DNA of 11,427 nt from JAXDLK01 sp034666665 (GTDB lineage: Bacteria; Desulfobacterota; Binatia; JACPRU01). Below the pieces are notes generated by a model. It saw only the letters and a program-made list of their open reading frames with translations, did no database searches and had not been told where the DNA came from. Of this stretch, positions 1 to 6,580 are shown piece after piece. The position numbers and the translations under genes were made by a program. The stretch lies in assembly GCA_034666665.1 (NCBI GenBank), contig JAXDLK010000267.1, positions 1 to 11,427 on the forward strand, written 5' to 3'. Positions within the stretch are counted from its first letter, which is position 1; every line of letters starts with the position of its first letter.

Positions 1-1418
1 ACCGGCGCGAATCGCTCGCGAAATCGCCGCCCGCGGAGCCACACGGCGTTCACGCGGCCGAGGATCTCCGGCGTGGAGAAGGCGCGCTCGGGAGTCTCCA
101 TCATGTTGAACATGCGGACGAAGGCGCGGAAGACGAGCGCATCGACGCGTGAGGCCGCGACGACTCCTTCGGCGAAGAAGGAATCGCGCAATCGATCGAG
201 CAGGCCACCCTGCGGCTTCGCTTCCGCGCGCCGCGCCGCGCTCCGGTCGGCCGCGACCGAGGCGCGGTAGAAGGGCTCGATCTCCTCGCGTGCCGCCGCG
301 TCCAGATGCCCCGCGGCTCGCTCGACGTCGCCGGCCGCGGCGTCGAGCGCCTCGCCGAGGAGCCGCGCGTGCAGGAACGCCTGCGTGGCACCGCGGCCGT
401 AGAGCGGGTTCGTGTGGTAGGCGGAATCGCCGATCGCGAAGAACCCCGGCGCGAGCGGATTCCCTTCGCCGTCGGTGAAGCGGCGGAGGCAGTTCTCGAG
501 CCCGCCCATGGCCAGTACCTCCCGGCCCACCGGCAACGGGTCGGCGAAATCCTCTCTCACCCAGCGCGCGAGACCGGGGAACGCCCGTGCCATCTCGGTG
601 AACGGCCCCGCCTGGGCCAGCACCTTGAGGCGCGGCAGCGCGATCGGGATCGCGAACGTGATCGAGAAGGTGCGATGGTCGGCCGGGAAGACCGCGAACT
701 TGATCCAGCCGAAGTCGGCCATCGTCGGGTCGTCGCCCGGAACCGGAAACTCCGCGCCCCGGCGCAGGCGATAGAAGCGGGTGTAGTAGACGATCGACGA
801 CGGGGAGCGCGTCTCGAGCGGCGGCGGCGCGCCGATCGCGGCGAGCCAGCGGGGAGCGCGAGAGGTGCGGCCGGTGGCGTCGATCACCAGATCCGCGGCG
901 ATCGAGCGCGATCGTCCGCGGCCGTCGTCGATGCGCACGCCGCGGACCTCGCGGGCGGGACCGGCGACGAGCGCGCTCACCGTACGCCCGCCGTGGACCA
1001 CCAGCCACGGCGCCGCCGTGACGCGGCGGCGGAGCACCCACTCGAACGTCGACCGCCGGCAGCCGATCGTCGCGAGCTGCTCGTCGCCCGGCTCGGGGGC
1101 GAGCGGGCGGAGCGCCGGCGGCGGAAAGTCGAGCAGCCGCAGCTCGCGCGCGCCCTCGTCGAGCAGCGCTCGATGCACCTCCGGGTACGCCTCGAGCAGG
1201 ATGCTCCGCAGCCGCGCGAGGAACGCGTGCGAGTGGCGGAACTGGGGAGCTCCGCGCCGGTTCCATCGCGCGAAGGCGTCGTCGGCGGTGTCCACCGCCG
1301 GCGGCGGGTCGGCGTCCACGAGCACGACCTCGGCGCCGCGCTCGCCGAGCGACAGCGCCGCCGCGAGCCCGGCGATCCCCGCGCCCGCGACGACGGCACG
1401 CCGTCCTGCGAGGTCCAC
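1..1418 (-). CDS. FAD-dependent monooxygenase/epoxidase-like oxidoreductase (C-terminus outside window)
   Basis: The minus strand stays open from GTG 1418 to the left edge (472 codons plus 2 bases, no stop), so the C-terminus is missing. Residues 12-17 read GAGIAG, a Rossmann dinucleotide-binding loop, and the second strand ends in VLVDAD with the ribose-binding acid near residue 35. A VIDATGR segment lies mid-protein, and FFAIGDSAYHTNPLYGRGA around residue 329 is the GD motif that contacts FAD ribityl and phosphate. These three motifs define group A flavoprotein monooxygenase/geranylgeranyl-reductase-like folds. The HSHAFLARLR segment after the first motif recalls LasC-type epoxidases and tryptophan-halogenase relatives. 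The substrate cannot be told. Start choice: GTG 1418 puts the FAD loop at the usual distance from the N-terminus but has no clear ribosome site. An in-frame GTG at 1481 lies 13 nt after AAGAGGGG (1495-1502) and would add 21 residues. It is transcribed away from the CecR-like gene and shares its control region, so co-regulation is plausible. Confidence 0.85.
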   Translation of the reverse strand, partial: MDLAGRRAVVAGAGIAGLAAALSLGERGAEVVLVDADPPPAVDTADDAFARWNRRGAPQFRHSHAFLARLRSILLEAYPEVHRALLDEGARELRLLDFPPPALRPLAPEPGDEQLATIGCRRSTFEWVLRRRVTAAPWLVVHGGRTVSALVAGPAREVRGVRIDDGRGRSRSIAADLVIDATGRTSRAPRWLAAIGAPPPLETRSPSSIVYYTRFYRLRRGAEFPVPGDDPTMADFGWIKFAVFPADHRTFSITFAIPIALPRLKVLAQAGPFTEMARAFPGLARWVREDFADPLPVGREVLAMGGLENCLRRFTDGEGNPLAPGFFAIGDSAYHTNPLYGRGATQAFLHARLLGEALDAAAGDVERAAGHLDAAAREEIEPFYRASVAADRSAARRAEAKPQGGLLDRLRDSFFAEGVVAASRVDALVFRAFVRMFNMMETPERAFSTPEILGRVNAVWLRGRRFRERFAP

Positions 1419-1536
1419 CGGAACGGATCGCGATACGACCGCCACGACCGCAGATGTAGCGTGGCCGCACGGGCGAGTCACGGCGGACGGGCGGCCCCTC
1501 TTGTTTGTCTGAAACGAGCGTTTTAAACGATCGTTC
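1419..1536. promoter_or_regulatory. Divergent control region between flavoprotein and CecR-like gene
   Basis: This 118-bp stretch separates two divergent starts and must carry both promoters. It contains the only AT-rich patch nearby (about 1501-1535). On the plus strand, TTGTTT (1501-1506) followed after 15 nt by TTTAAA (1522-1527) is a weak promoter candidate. On the minus strand the same TTTAAA could be a -10 element for the flavoprotein. The operator-like array sits on top of these elements. Promoter positions are guesses by eye. Confidence 0.5.
1512..1536. promoter_or_regulatory. Candidate TetR/CecR operator: array of four AAACG/CGTTT half-sites
   Basis: Two near-identical palindromes stand side by side. 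The first, 1512-1523, is AAACG-AG-CGTTT with perfect 5-bp arms. The second, 1525-1536, is AAACG-AT-CGTTC and contains the perfect 10-bp palindrome AACGATCGTT (1526-1535). Their centres are 13 bp apart. The inner half-sites also pair as CGTTT-T-AAACG (1519-1529). This is the geometry expected for two TetR dimers binding neighbouring sites. The array lies between divergent genes and ends one base before the ATG of a TetR-family gene, which supports autoregulation and probably control of the whole export operon and the flavoprotein. No binding data are implied. Confidence 0.7.
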
Positions 1537-2208
1537 ATGCCGCGGGGGGAGAACGGCACGCGCGATCGGCTCCTGGCGGCGGCGAGCGAGCTCTTCGCTG
1601 CCAAGGGGTTTCACGCGACGACGGTCCGCGAGATCGCCGACCGGGCGCGGGTGAACCTCGCCTCGGGCCATTACCACTACGGCTCGAAGCGCGCGCTCTA
1701 CCTCGAGGTGCTGCGTGCCCAGTTCGCCGACATCCGCGATCGGCTGCGGCGCCGCGGCGCGAGCCGCGACGAGCGGGAGCTCGACGGGCTCGGGCGAGCG
1801 GAGCTGCTCGCGCTCCTCGAGGCGCGGGTGCAGGTGATGCTCGAGATCCTCATCGGTCCGAACGCCGGCGCCGCGGGCATGCTGATGCAGCGCGAGATGA
1901 CGGACCCGAGCGAGGCGCTGCCGGTGATCGTCGACGAGTTCATCGAACCGATGAAGCGCGAGATGGAGGCGATCGTCTCGCGGCTGGTGCCGGCGCTCGA
2001 CCGCGGCGCCGTGGAGCACTCGGTCTTCAGCATCGTCGGGCAGGCGCACTTCTTTCACCTCGCGAAGCCCGTGATCCTGAAGATGCTGAAGCGCACGCGC
2101 TATCCGCGCGGCTTTCCGCCGCGTCTCGCGAAGCACATCGCGACCTTCTCCGCCGGCGGCATGGAACGGATCGCCGCCGGCCAGGAGAAGCGGGGCCGGC
2201 ATGCCTGA
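1537..2208 (+). CDS. cecR: CecR (YbiH)-type TetR family transcriptional repressor
   Basis: This 223-residue protein has a TetR N-terminal DNA-binding domain: residues 8-27 resemble helix 1, and the helix-turn-helix spans about 28-49 (TTVREIADRARVNLASGHYH), followed by the typical YGSKRALY. The C-terminal half resembles the CecR/YbiH ligand-binding domain (formerly DUF1956), with an MLMQREMTDPSEAL segment and the late IVGQAHFFHLAKPVIL helix. In E. coli, CecR is encoded directly upstream of ybhGFSR and represses it, and the same order is seen here. ATG 1537 has no Shine-Dalgarno and directly follows the operator array. The protein N-terminus (RGENGTRDRLL) fits the family, so the start is probably right and the message may be leaderless. 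The gene ends inside the next one (8-bp overlap), so regulator and exporter are likely co-transcribed. The inducing ligand is unknown. The subfamily assignment rests on sequence feel plus context. Confidence 0.88.
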   Translation: MPRGENGTRDRLLAAASELFAAKGFHATTVREIADRARVNLASGHYHYGSKRALYLEVLRAQFADIRDRLRRRGASRDERELDGLGRAELLALLEARVQVMLEILIGPNAGAAGMLMQREMTDPSEALPVIVDEFIEPMKREMEAIVSRLVPALDRGAVEHSVFSIVGQAHFFHLAKPVILKMLKRTRYPRGFPPRLAKHIATFSAGGMERIAAGQEKRGRHA

Positions 2209-3670
2209 GCGCGCGCGGCTCGCTGCCGTGCTCGCGCTCGCCGGGGCGATCGTCTCCTGCGGCCCGCTCGCCCGGTTCCACACGCCCGCCGGCGACGGCG
2301 GCTGGAGCCCGGCCGTCCGTCGGCGCGAGATCGGCCGCCTCGCGAAGGGGGCCGGCGTGGCGCTCGAGCCCGTGGACGGAGCATCGTCTCGAGGCGAGCC
2401 GCTCGATCTCGCAACCGCGCTCGACCGTGCGCGCAGCGGAAGCCGGCGCCTCGGCGAGGCCGAGCGCCGCCTCGACGAATCGGCGGCACGCGTCGGCGAA
2501 GCGCGCGCGGGCCTGTTGCCGGTGACGTCCGGGAGCGGCCGCTACACCTGGTACAGCGACTCGCAAACCAATCGCATCGATCTCCCCGCCGGCACGTTCC
2601 CGGAAGGAGCGATGCCGGAGGTGAAGATCCGCGACTCGGAGGTCGGGACGATCGACGGAACGATCGCGCTGCCGCTCGACTGGACGGGCCGGCTCCGGCA
2701 AGCGCTCGCGGCGGCGCAGGCCGGGTACCGCGGCGAGCGGGCGCGGCTGTGGGCGGCGACGCTCGACGAGGAGGTGCGGGTCGTACGCGCGTACTTCGAT
2801 CTGCTCGAGGCTCGCCGGCTCCGCGACGTGGCGGACCAGCGCATCGCCGTCTTCGAGAAGCAGCTCGCCGATTCGCGAGCGCGGTTCGAGAACGGCCGCG
2901 TCACGAAGAACGAGGTGCTGGTCGTCGACCTCGCGCTCGCGAACGCGGTGCTCGAGCGGACGCAGCGGGAGCTCGCCGCGGACCGCGCTCGCTGGCGGTT
3001 GAACGAGACGATCGGCGTCGCGGTGGACGCGCCGACGGAGCCGGTTGACGTGCGGGTGCGTCCGGCGACACTCCCGGCCGCGCAGGCGCTCCGCCTCGCC
3101 TACGGCAACAACCCGGTGCTCGAGTCGCTCGTCGAGGAGCAGCAGCGTCTCGAAGCCACGTTGCGTTCGCTCGAACGGAGCCGCCTCCCCGAGCTCTCCG
3201 GCGGGGGCGCGCTCGACTACTCGACGTCGGACCTCCTGCAGCCGCAGCGGATCGAGTCCGGGTTCGTGGGCTTTCGCTGGAATCTCGGCAGCGACGGCGG
3301 AAGGGAGGCGCGGATCGCGGAAGCGCGCGCCGCCGCGGCGAGAAATCGACTGTCGATCGAGAGGCAGCTCCGTGAGCTCGAGTCCGCGGTGCGCTTCGCG
3401 CAGCGAGCGGTCGAAGAGCGGCTCGCGGCGTTCGCCGCGGCCGAGATCTCCGTCAGCCAGGCGGAGGAGAACCTGCGGATTCGTCAGGAGCAGTTCCGCG
3501 CCGGGCGCGCCGCCAGCGAGGACGTGCTCGACGCGGAGGCGCTGGTGGCGGCCGAGCGAGCGTTGCTGGCGACGGCGCTCTATCAGGCGCACGCGCGCCG
3601 CGCCGAGCTGCAGCAGCTGATCGGGCTGCCCCTCGCCGGGCGCGCCGCACCATCGAGGAGGAAGCCATGA
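2201..3670 (+). CDS. TolC/OprM-family outer-membrane efflux lipoprotein
   Basis: The 489-residue length is normal for outer-membrane factors. The N-terminus is a lipoprotein signal: Arg at residues 4 and 6, a hydrophobic run at 7-18, then the lipobox I-V-S-C with the lipidated Cys at residue 20. Lipidation is usual in the OprM/NodT branch but absent from TolC itself. The mature protein shows two long Ala/Arg/Glu-rich helical repeats (roughly residues 65-250 and 275-470), each with a Gly/Ser/Tyr-rich stretch that should form beta strands of the outer-membrane barrel (for example around GSGRYTWYSDSQTN and SGGGALDYSTSD). This is the internal duplication of the OEP fold. The protein would form the trimeric exit duct of the exporter. 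ATG 2201 overlaps the repressor stop by 8 bp, with AGGAG at 2183-2187 upstream. It ends with an ATGA overlap onto the adaptor gene. E. coli ybhGFSR lacks such a gene. Confidence 0.88.
   Translation: MPERARLAAVLALAGAIVSCGPLARFHTPAGDGGWSPAVRRREIGRLAKGAGVALEPVDGASSRGEPLDLATALDRARSGSRRLGEAERRLDESAARVGEARAGLLPVTSGSGRYTWYSDSQTNRIDLPAGTFPEGAMPEVKIRDSEVGTIDGTIALPLDWTGRLRQALAAAQAGYRGERARLWAATLDEEVRVVRAYFDLLEARRLRDVADQRIAVFEKQLADSRARFENGRVTKNEVLVVDLALANAVLERTQRELAADRARWRLNETIGVAVDAPTEPVDVRVRPATLPAAQALRLAYGNNPVLESLVEEQQRLEATLRSLERSRLPELSGGGALDYSTSDLLQPQRIESGFVGFRWNLGSDGGREARIAEARAAAARNRLSIERQLRELESAVRFAQRAVEERLAAFAAAEISVSQAEENLRIRQEQFRAGRAASEDVLDAEALVAAERALLATALYQAHARRAELQQLIGLPLAGRAAPSRRKP
3656..3662 (+). 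promoter_or_regulatory. Ribosome binding site of the adaptor gene
   Basis: AGGAGGA lies 4 nt before ATG 3667, inside the last codons of the outer-membrane factor gene. It is the strongest Shine-Dalgarno in the operon. Together with the ATGA stop/start overlap it fixes the adaptor start and suggests coupled but strong translation of that subunit. Confidence 0.75.
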
Positions 3671-4713
3671 AGCGAAAGGCGGGGCTCGCCGCGCTGGTCG
3701 CGGTCGCCGTCGTCGCCGTGGCCGTGTTCCTGCTGCGCCGCGATCGCGAGCCGCGGCACTACACGGGCTTCGTCGAGGGCGAGGAGCGAGTGCTCCGCAG
3801 CGAGGTCACCGGGCGCGTGCTCGAGGTGCGCTTCGGCGAAGGCGACAGGCTCGAGCCCGGCGAGGTGGTCGCGCGGCTCGACGACCGGGAGCTGGTGGCG
3901 AAGATCGCCAGCCAGCGGCAGGAGCTCGACGTGCTCGAGGCCGAGCTCGCCGCCCAGCAGGAGAGGATCGATCTCACCGACGCGACCTGGCGGCGGGACG
4001 TCGGCGCCCGGCGCGCGGACGTCGACCAGGTGGCGGCGACCGCGGCGCTCGCGGAACGGAGCTTCGCGCGCGAGGCCAAGCTCGTGGCGACCGGCGCGAG
4101 CACGTCGGAGCGTCTCGACGACGTCCGCGCCCGGCGCGACGAGGCGCGAAGCGTGCTCGCCGGTACGCGCGAGCGACTGGAGCGGGCGCTCGCCGAGGAG
4201 CGGACGATCGCGCTCGCACGCCGCGAGCTCGAGACCGTGAAGGCGCGGCGCGGGCTCGCGCGCGCCCGTCTCGCGGAGCTCGAGGTGGTGCACGCGAAGT
4301 ACGAGATCCATGCTCCGGGTGTCGCCACTCGCGTGCAGACGCAGTTCCTCTGGCCCGGCGAGCTCGCGCAGCCGGGGACCGCCGTCGCCGCGGTGCTCGA
4401 CCCCACGGACAAGTACGTGCAGATCTACCTTCCCGTCGCCGAGCTCGACGCGGTGCGGATCGGCCAGCGGGTCGAGATCGAGCTCGACAGCCGTCCCGGG
4501 AGCCGCTTCAGCGGGGAAGTCAGCTTCATCGCCGACGAGGCGAACTTCACGCCCGAGAAGATCGAGACGCGCGGCGATCGTCTGGGTCAGGTCTACCGCG
4601 CGAAGGTTCGCATCCTCGAAGGTGTCGAGGAGCTCAACCCCGGCACGGAAGGGAACGTCTACCTCGAGGATCACGAGCGAGGCGGAGCGCGGCCCGCGCC
4701 CGTGAGGGACTGA
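3667..4713 (+). CDS. ybhG: YbhG-type HlyD family membrane fusion (adaptor) protein
   Basis: This 348-residue periplasmic adaptor is anchored by one N-terminal transmembrane helix (about residues 5-23, following MKRK). Order of parts: half-lipoyl domain (about 34-73, SEVTGRVLEVRFGEGDRLEPGEVVARLD), a long coiled-coil hairpin (about 75-210), the second half-lipoyl with YEIHAPGVATRV, then a beta-barrel ending in FIADEANFTPEKIETRGDR. That last segment is typical of the YbhG/EmrA-like adaptors that serve ABC-2 exporters. At the hairpin, R135, L139 and T146 follow the R-x3-L-x6-S/T spacing of the RLS tip motif that AcrA-like adaptors use to dock on TolC, with S145 beside T146. This supports direct docking to the adjacent outer-membrane factor. 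The C-terminal LNPGTEGNV replaces the usual PGM loop. The gene overlaps its upstream neighbour by ATGA and lies 2 bp before the first ATPase. Confidence 0.9.
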   Translation: MKRKAGLAALVAVAVVAVAVFLLRRDREPRHYTGFVEGEERVLRSEVTGRVLEVRFGEGDRLEPGEVVARLDDRELVAKIASQRQELDVLEAELAAQQERIDLTDATWRRDVGARRADVDQVAATAALAERSFAREAKLVATGASTSERLDDVRARRDEARSVLAGTRERLERALAEERTIALARRELETVKARRGLARARLAELEVVHAKYEIHAPGVATRVQTQFLWPGELAQPGTAVAAVLDPTDKYVQIYLPVAELDAVRIGQRVEIELDSRPGSRFSGEVSFIADEANFTPEKIETRGDRLGQVYRAKVRILEGVEELNPGTEGNVYLEDHERGGARPAPVRD

Positions 4714-4715
4714 GC

Positions 4716-5651
4716 GTGGAGCCTCTCGTCCGCTTGATCCGCTTGCGCAAGCGCTACGGCCGCAAGGCGGTGCTCGACGGCGTCGATCTCGTCCTCGACC
4801 GCCGCGAGATCGTCGGCGTCGTCGGCCCGGACGGCGCGGGGAAGACCACGCTGATCCGTTCGCTCGCGGGGCTCCTCGAGATCGAGGCCGACGAAGCAAC
4901 GGTCCTGGGGCACGATCTCCGCGGCGACGTGACGGCTCTCAAGGCCGAGATCGGCTACGTGCCCCAGAGCTTCAGCCTCCACCGCGAGCTGTCGGTGATC
5001 GAGAATCTGCGGTTCACCGCGCGGCTCCATCGCATGGACGCCGAGGAGTTCCGGCAGCGCGCCGACGCGCTGCTCGAGCGCACCGGGCTCGGGCCGTTCA
5101 CCGACCGCGCGGCGGCCGCGCTCTCGGGGGGCATGAAGCAGAAGCTCGCCGTGGCGAACGCGCTGTTGCCCGCACCGGCGCTCCTCCTGCTCGACGAGCC
5201 GACGGCGGGCGTCGACGTGGTCGCCCGCGGCGAGATCGGATCCCTCCTCGACGAGGCGAAGCGCGACGCCCTCGTCGTCTTCAGCACCAGCTACGTGGAC
5301 GAGGCGGCGGGGGTCGATCGCCTGCTCTACCTCGACGACGGACGGCTGGTCGCTCAGGGCACTCCGGACGAGCTCCGGCGCCGGGTGCCCGTCGATCTCT
5401 ACCACCTGTGGGGGGAGGCGCCGCGCGAGATCGCCCGGGCGGCACGAACGCTCCGCTGGGTCGAGGACTCACGCGCGACCGGGGCGTTTGCCCGGGTCGA
5501 GGTCGGCCGGGCGCTCGCGCCGGAGAAGCCGCGCGTTCTCCGGGAGCTGCAGGCGCTGGCGGGCGTGCGGCTCGCCACCGAGGCGCCGATCGACATGGAG
5601 TCGACGCTCCTCGCGCTCGCGCGCGGGGAAACGCCCGCCGGAGCGGCATGA
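4716..5651 (+). CDS. ABC exporter ATPase, equivalent to the N-terminal half of YbhF (H-loop degenerate)
   Basis: This 311-residue nucleotide-binding subunit has Walker A GPDGAGKTT (37-45), Q-loop Gln84, signature LSGGM (136-140), Walker B LLLLD with catalytic Glu161 in DEPTAGVD (to 167), then FSTSYVDEA where the switch His should be. Aligned to its partner's VTTHFLEE, the His position is Ser192. As I recall it, the first ATPase half of E. coli YbhF also reads STSY here, which supports orthology and argues against a sequencing error. Residues from about 225 on form a C-terminal extension. GTG 4716 starts 2 bp after the adaptor stop, with GAGGG at 4704-4708 (7-nt spacing). It ends by ATGA overlap with the second ATPase. 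It should pair with that protein to power the two permeases, and its intact LSGGM would complete the partner's active site. Confidence 0.93.
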   Translation: MEPLVRLIRLRKRYGRKAVLDGVDLVLDRREIVGVVGPDGAGKTTLIRSLAGLLEIEADEATVLGHDLRGDVTALKAEIGYVPQSFSLHRELSVIENLRFTARLHRMDAEEFRQRADALLERTGLGPFTDRAAAALSGGMKQKLAVANALLPAPALLLLDEPTAGVDVVARGEIGSLLDEAKRDALVVFSTSYVDEAAGVDRLLYLDDGRLVAQGTPDELRRRVPVDLYHLWGEAPREIARAARTLRWVEDSRATGAFARVEVGRALAPEKPRVLRELQALAGVRLATEAPIDMESTLLALARGETPAGAA

Positions 5652-6580
5652 GCGACACGCCGATCATCCGCACGCGCGATCTGACCAAGCGCTTCGGCGA
5701 GTTCACCGCGGTCGACCGGCTGACGATCGAGGTGCCGCGCGGCACGATCTACGCCTTCCTCGGCGCCAATGGCTCCGGCAAGTCGACCACGATCCGCATG
5801 CTGATCGGTCTGCTCACGCCGAGCGCGGGCGAGGTCGAGGTGGACGGAATCGACGTCATCCGCCGGCCGCGGCGGGTGCGCGATCACATCGGCTACATGG
5901 GCCAGCGCGTGAGCCTCTATCAGGGGCTTTCGCTCCGCGAGAACGTCGAGTTCTACGGCGGCCTCTACGGCCTCGCCGGCGCAGACCTCGAGCGCCGGTG
6001 GGGGAGCCTGCGAGAGCGCTTCGAGCTGGCGAGCGTCGAGCGCGAGAAGGCGGAGGACCTGCCGGCGGGCATCCGCCAGCGTGCCGGGCTCGCGCTCGCG
6101 ACGCTGCACGGGCCGCGCCTGCTGTTTCTCGACGAGCCCACCGCCGGCGTCGACGTGCACAGCCGCGGCCTCTTCTGGGACCTGATCCAGGAGCAGGCGG
6201 AGGATGGCGTCACCGTCTTCGTCACCACGCACTTCCTCGAGGAGGTGGAGTACTGCGACTGGGTATCGTTCATCCACGCGGGGAAGCTCGTCGCCGACGA
6301 TGCGCCGGAGGCGCTCCGCAGCCGCTACTCGTCCGGCTACGTGATCCACGTCGACGTGCCGCCGGAGCGCCGCGCGTGGGCTGCGGCCGCCCTCGGCGTG
6401 GATTCGTCCGCCGGGCGTGACGCCCTCATCGTTCGCGCGGCGACGTTCGATCCGGCGCTCCTCGCGCGGCTCGAGCGCATCGTCGCGGAGATCCCGGAGA
6501 CGCGGATCCGCGTCGAGCGGACGGAGATGACGGAGGTGTTTCGCCGTGTGCTCGCCGGAGTCGCGGAGGCGCGCGCGTGA
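5648..6580 (+). CDS. ABC exporter ATPase, equivalent to the C-terminal half of YbhF (signature motif degenerate)
   Basis: This 310-residue ATPase has Walker A GANGSGKST (39-47), Q-loop Gln86, Walker B LLFLD with Glu163 in DEPTAGVD, and an intact switch His195 (VTTHFLEE). The signature is LPAGI (138-142): the Ser that contacts the gamma-phosphate of the opposing site is replaced by Pro and the next Gly by Ala. The chosen start is ATG 5648, which overlaps the preceding stop as ATGA and has GGAG at 5640-5643. The frame is open upstream to 5408, but that part is Gly/Arg/Pro-rich and overlaps the first ATPase. The YCDWVSFIHAGKL stretch after the His is typical of YbhF-like C-terminal domains. The C-terminal tail ends in RVERTEMTEVFRRVLAG, the common closing helix of ABC-2 ATPases. 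It is expected to sit beside the first ATPase under the permease heterodimer. Confidence 0.93.
   Translation: MSDTPIIRTRDLTKRFGEFTAVDRLTIEVPRGTIYAFLGANGSGKSTTIRMLIGLLTPSAGEVEVDGIDVIRRPRRVRDHIGYMGQRVSLYQGLSLRENVEFYGGLYGLAGADLERRWGSLRERFELASVEREKAEDLPAGIRQRAGLALATLHGPRLLFLDEPTAGVDVHSRGLFWDLIQEQAEDGVTVFVTTHFLEEVEYCDWVSFIHAGKLVADDAPEALRSRYSSGYVIHVDVPPERRAWAAAALGVDSSAGRDALIVRAATFDPALLARLERIVAEIPETRIRVERTEMTEVFRRVLAGVAEARA

Noticed and set aside
306..1526. Long plus-strand open frame (406 codons) across the flavoprotein region
   Set aside because: Its translation is Arg/Glu/Ala-rich with no fold-like pattern, while the minus strand encodes a coherent FAD protein with all three expected motifs. It is a GC-driven shadow.
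2027..3592. 521-codon minus-strand open frame opposite the outer-membrane factor
   Set aside because: It is low-complexity Arg-rich sequence. The plus strand gives a lipoprotein signal and OEP repeats and fits the operon.
3583..4899. 438-codon minus-strand open frame opposite the adaptor
   Set aside because: It is an antisense shadow of the HlyD gene, with no recognisable domain and Arg/His-rich composition.
5408..5647. Upstream extension of the second ATPase
   Set aside because: The 80 extra residues are Gly/Arg/Pro-rich and overlap the first ATPase; ATG 5648 with GGAG and an ATGA overlap is the natural start.
4716..6580. Missing switch His or broken signature as sequencing errors or pseudogene signs
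   Set aside because: Both frames are intact, Walker A, Walker B and Q-loops are perfect, and the two defects are complementary in a way expected for a heterodimer.
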